From an uncultured Bryobacterales bacterium (lineage in GTDB: Bacteria > Acidobacteriota > Terriglobia > Bryobacterales > Bryobacteraceae): 6,154 nt of DNA. Of the stretch, positions 6,039 to 6,154 are shown one piece after another (the first letter of the stretch is position 1; every line of letters starts with the position of its first letter). Both the position numbers and the translations under genes were made by a program. A model generated the notes under the pieces. The model was not told the origin of the DNA. It searched no databases and saw only the letters and a program-made list of their open reading frames with translations. The DNA is taken from assembly GCA_937859895.1 (NCBI GenBank), contig CALMAV010000285.1, positions 7,026 to 13,179 on the forward strand. The letters run 5' to 3'.

Positions 6039-6053
6039 CGTTCGAATCGAACG
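6039..6053. promoter_or_regulatory. Perfect 15-nt palindrome in the moeA promoter spacer, candidate operator
   Basis: The sequence CGTTCGA-A-TCGAACG has two perfect 7-bp arms around one central base and ends one base from the candidate -10 element. A dimeric repressor bound here would block the promoter. No regulator is identified, and the site could also be chance. Confidence 0.4.
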
Positions 6054-6081
6054 CCACGCTCAGGTCAGCACGGGTTCCCAG

Positions 6082-6154
6082 CTAAACCTTCTCCGTCAAC
6101 TTGCGAATTTCTTGCTCAATGGCATGTCGAACGGCCTCGCGCTCCTCGTGATCT
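6082..6154 (-). CDS. Unrecognised protein, last 23 residues (5' end outside window)
   Basis: Read on the - strand from the right edge, one frame is open for 23 codons up to the TAG at 6082-6084, and ends in EREAVRHAIEQEIRKLTEKV. The spacing of hydrophobic residues and the high E/K/R/Q content suggest an amphipathic C-terminal helix, possibly a coiled coil. The stretch is too short to assign a family. It lies upstream of moeA in the same direction with a 56-nt gap holding the candidate moeA promoter, so it may be a separate unit or a read-through partner of the molybdenum cofactor genes. A coding call rests on the open frame, the good codon pattern and the orientation of its neighbours. Confidence 0.5.
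   Translation of the reverse strand, partial: DHEEREAVRHAIEQEIRKLTEKV

Noticed and set aside
6039..6053. Palindrome upstream of moeA as a LexA (SOS) box
   Set aside because: LexA boxes of the Gram-positive type run GAAC-N4-GTTC. Here the half-sites are in the opposite order (GTTCGA then TCGAAC) with a one-base centre.

Overview
The window looks like ordinary chromosomal DNA from an Acidobacteriota species, probably class Terriglobia. The main pointer is a secreted von Willebrand factor A protein at 2574-3806 that reads like the lineage-typical 'VWFA-related Acidobacterial domain' family. The moderate-to-high GC content, with no visible compositional break, fits this. The phylum call is inference from one protein family; no rRNA or other phylogenetic marker is present.

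Layout: two tight, converging gene sets fill almost every base. On the + strand lie the 3' end of an unrecognised gene (2-451), a PHP-domain phosphoesterase of the TrpH/RNase AM type (451-1356) and a long Memo-family protein (1359-2573). The first two genes share one base (TAGTG) and the next pair is 2 nt apart, so they look like one translationally coupled transcript. The Memo protein carries about 110 extra N-terminal residues that read like a PqqD-type winged helix, which is the most interesting protein architecture here.

On the - strand, read from right to left, lie the last 23 codons of an unknown gene (6082-6154), moeA (4811-6025), moaC (4334-4801), a mogA/moaB-type gene (3844-4365) and the VWA gene (2574-3806). 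moeA, moaC and mog form a molybdenum cofactor cluster. MoaC makes cyclic pyranopterin monophosphate (with MoaA, which is not in this window), the Mog-type protein adenylylates molybdopterin, and MoeA inserts molybdate. Upstream of moeA there is a good -10 hexamer next to a perfect 15-nt palindrome, suggesting a regulated and possibly leaderless start. The VWA gene follows mog after 37 nt with no terminator seen, so it may be read from the same transcript.

The two gene sets meet with directly abutting stop codons (TAA at 2571-2573, and CTA at 2574-2576, the complement of TAG) and no room for an intergenic terminator. I see no mobile element, CRISPR array, RNA gene or prophage signature. I found no clear evidence of a wholly new system; the points worth a second look are the Memo fusion, the degenerate metal site of the VWA protein, and the moeA control region.
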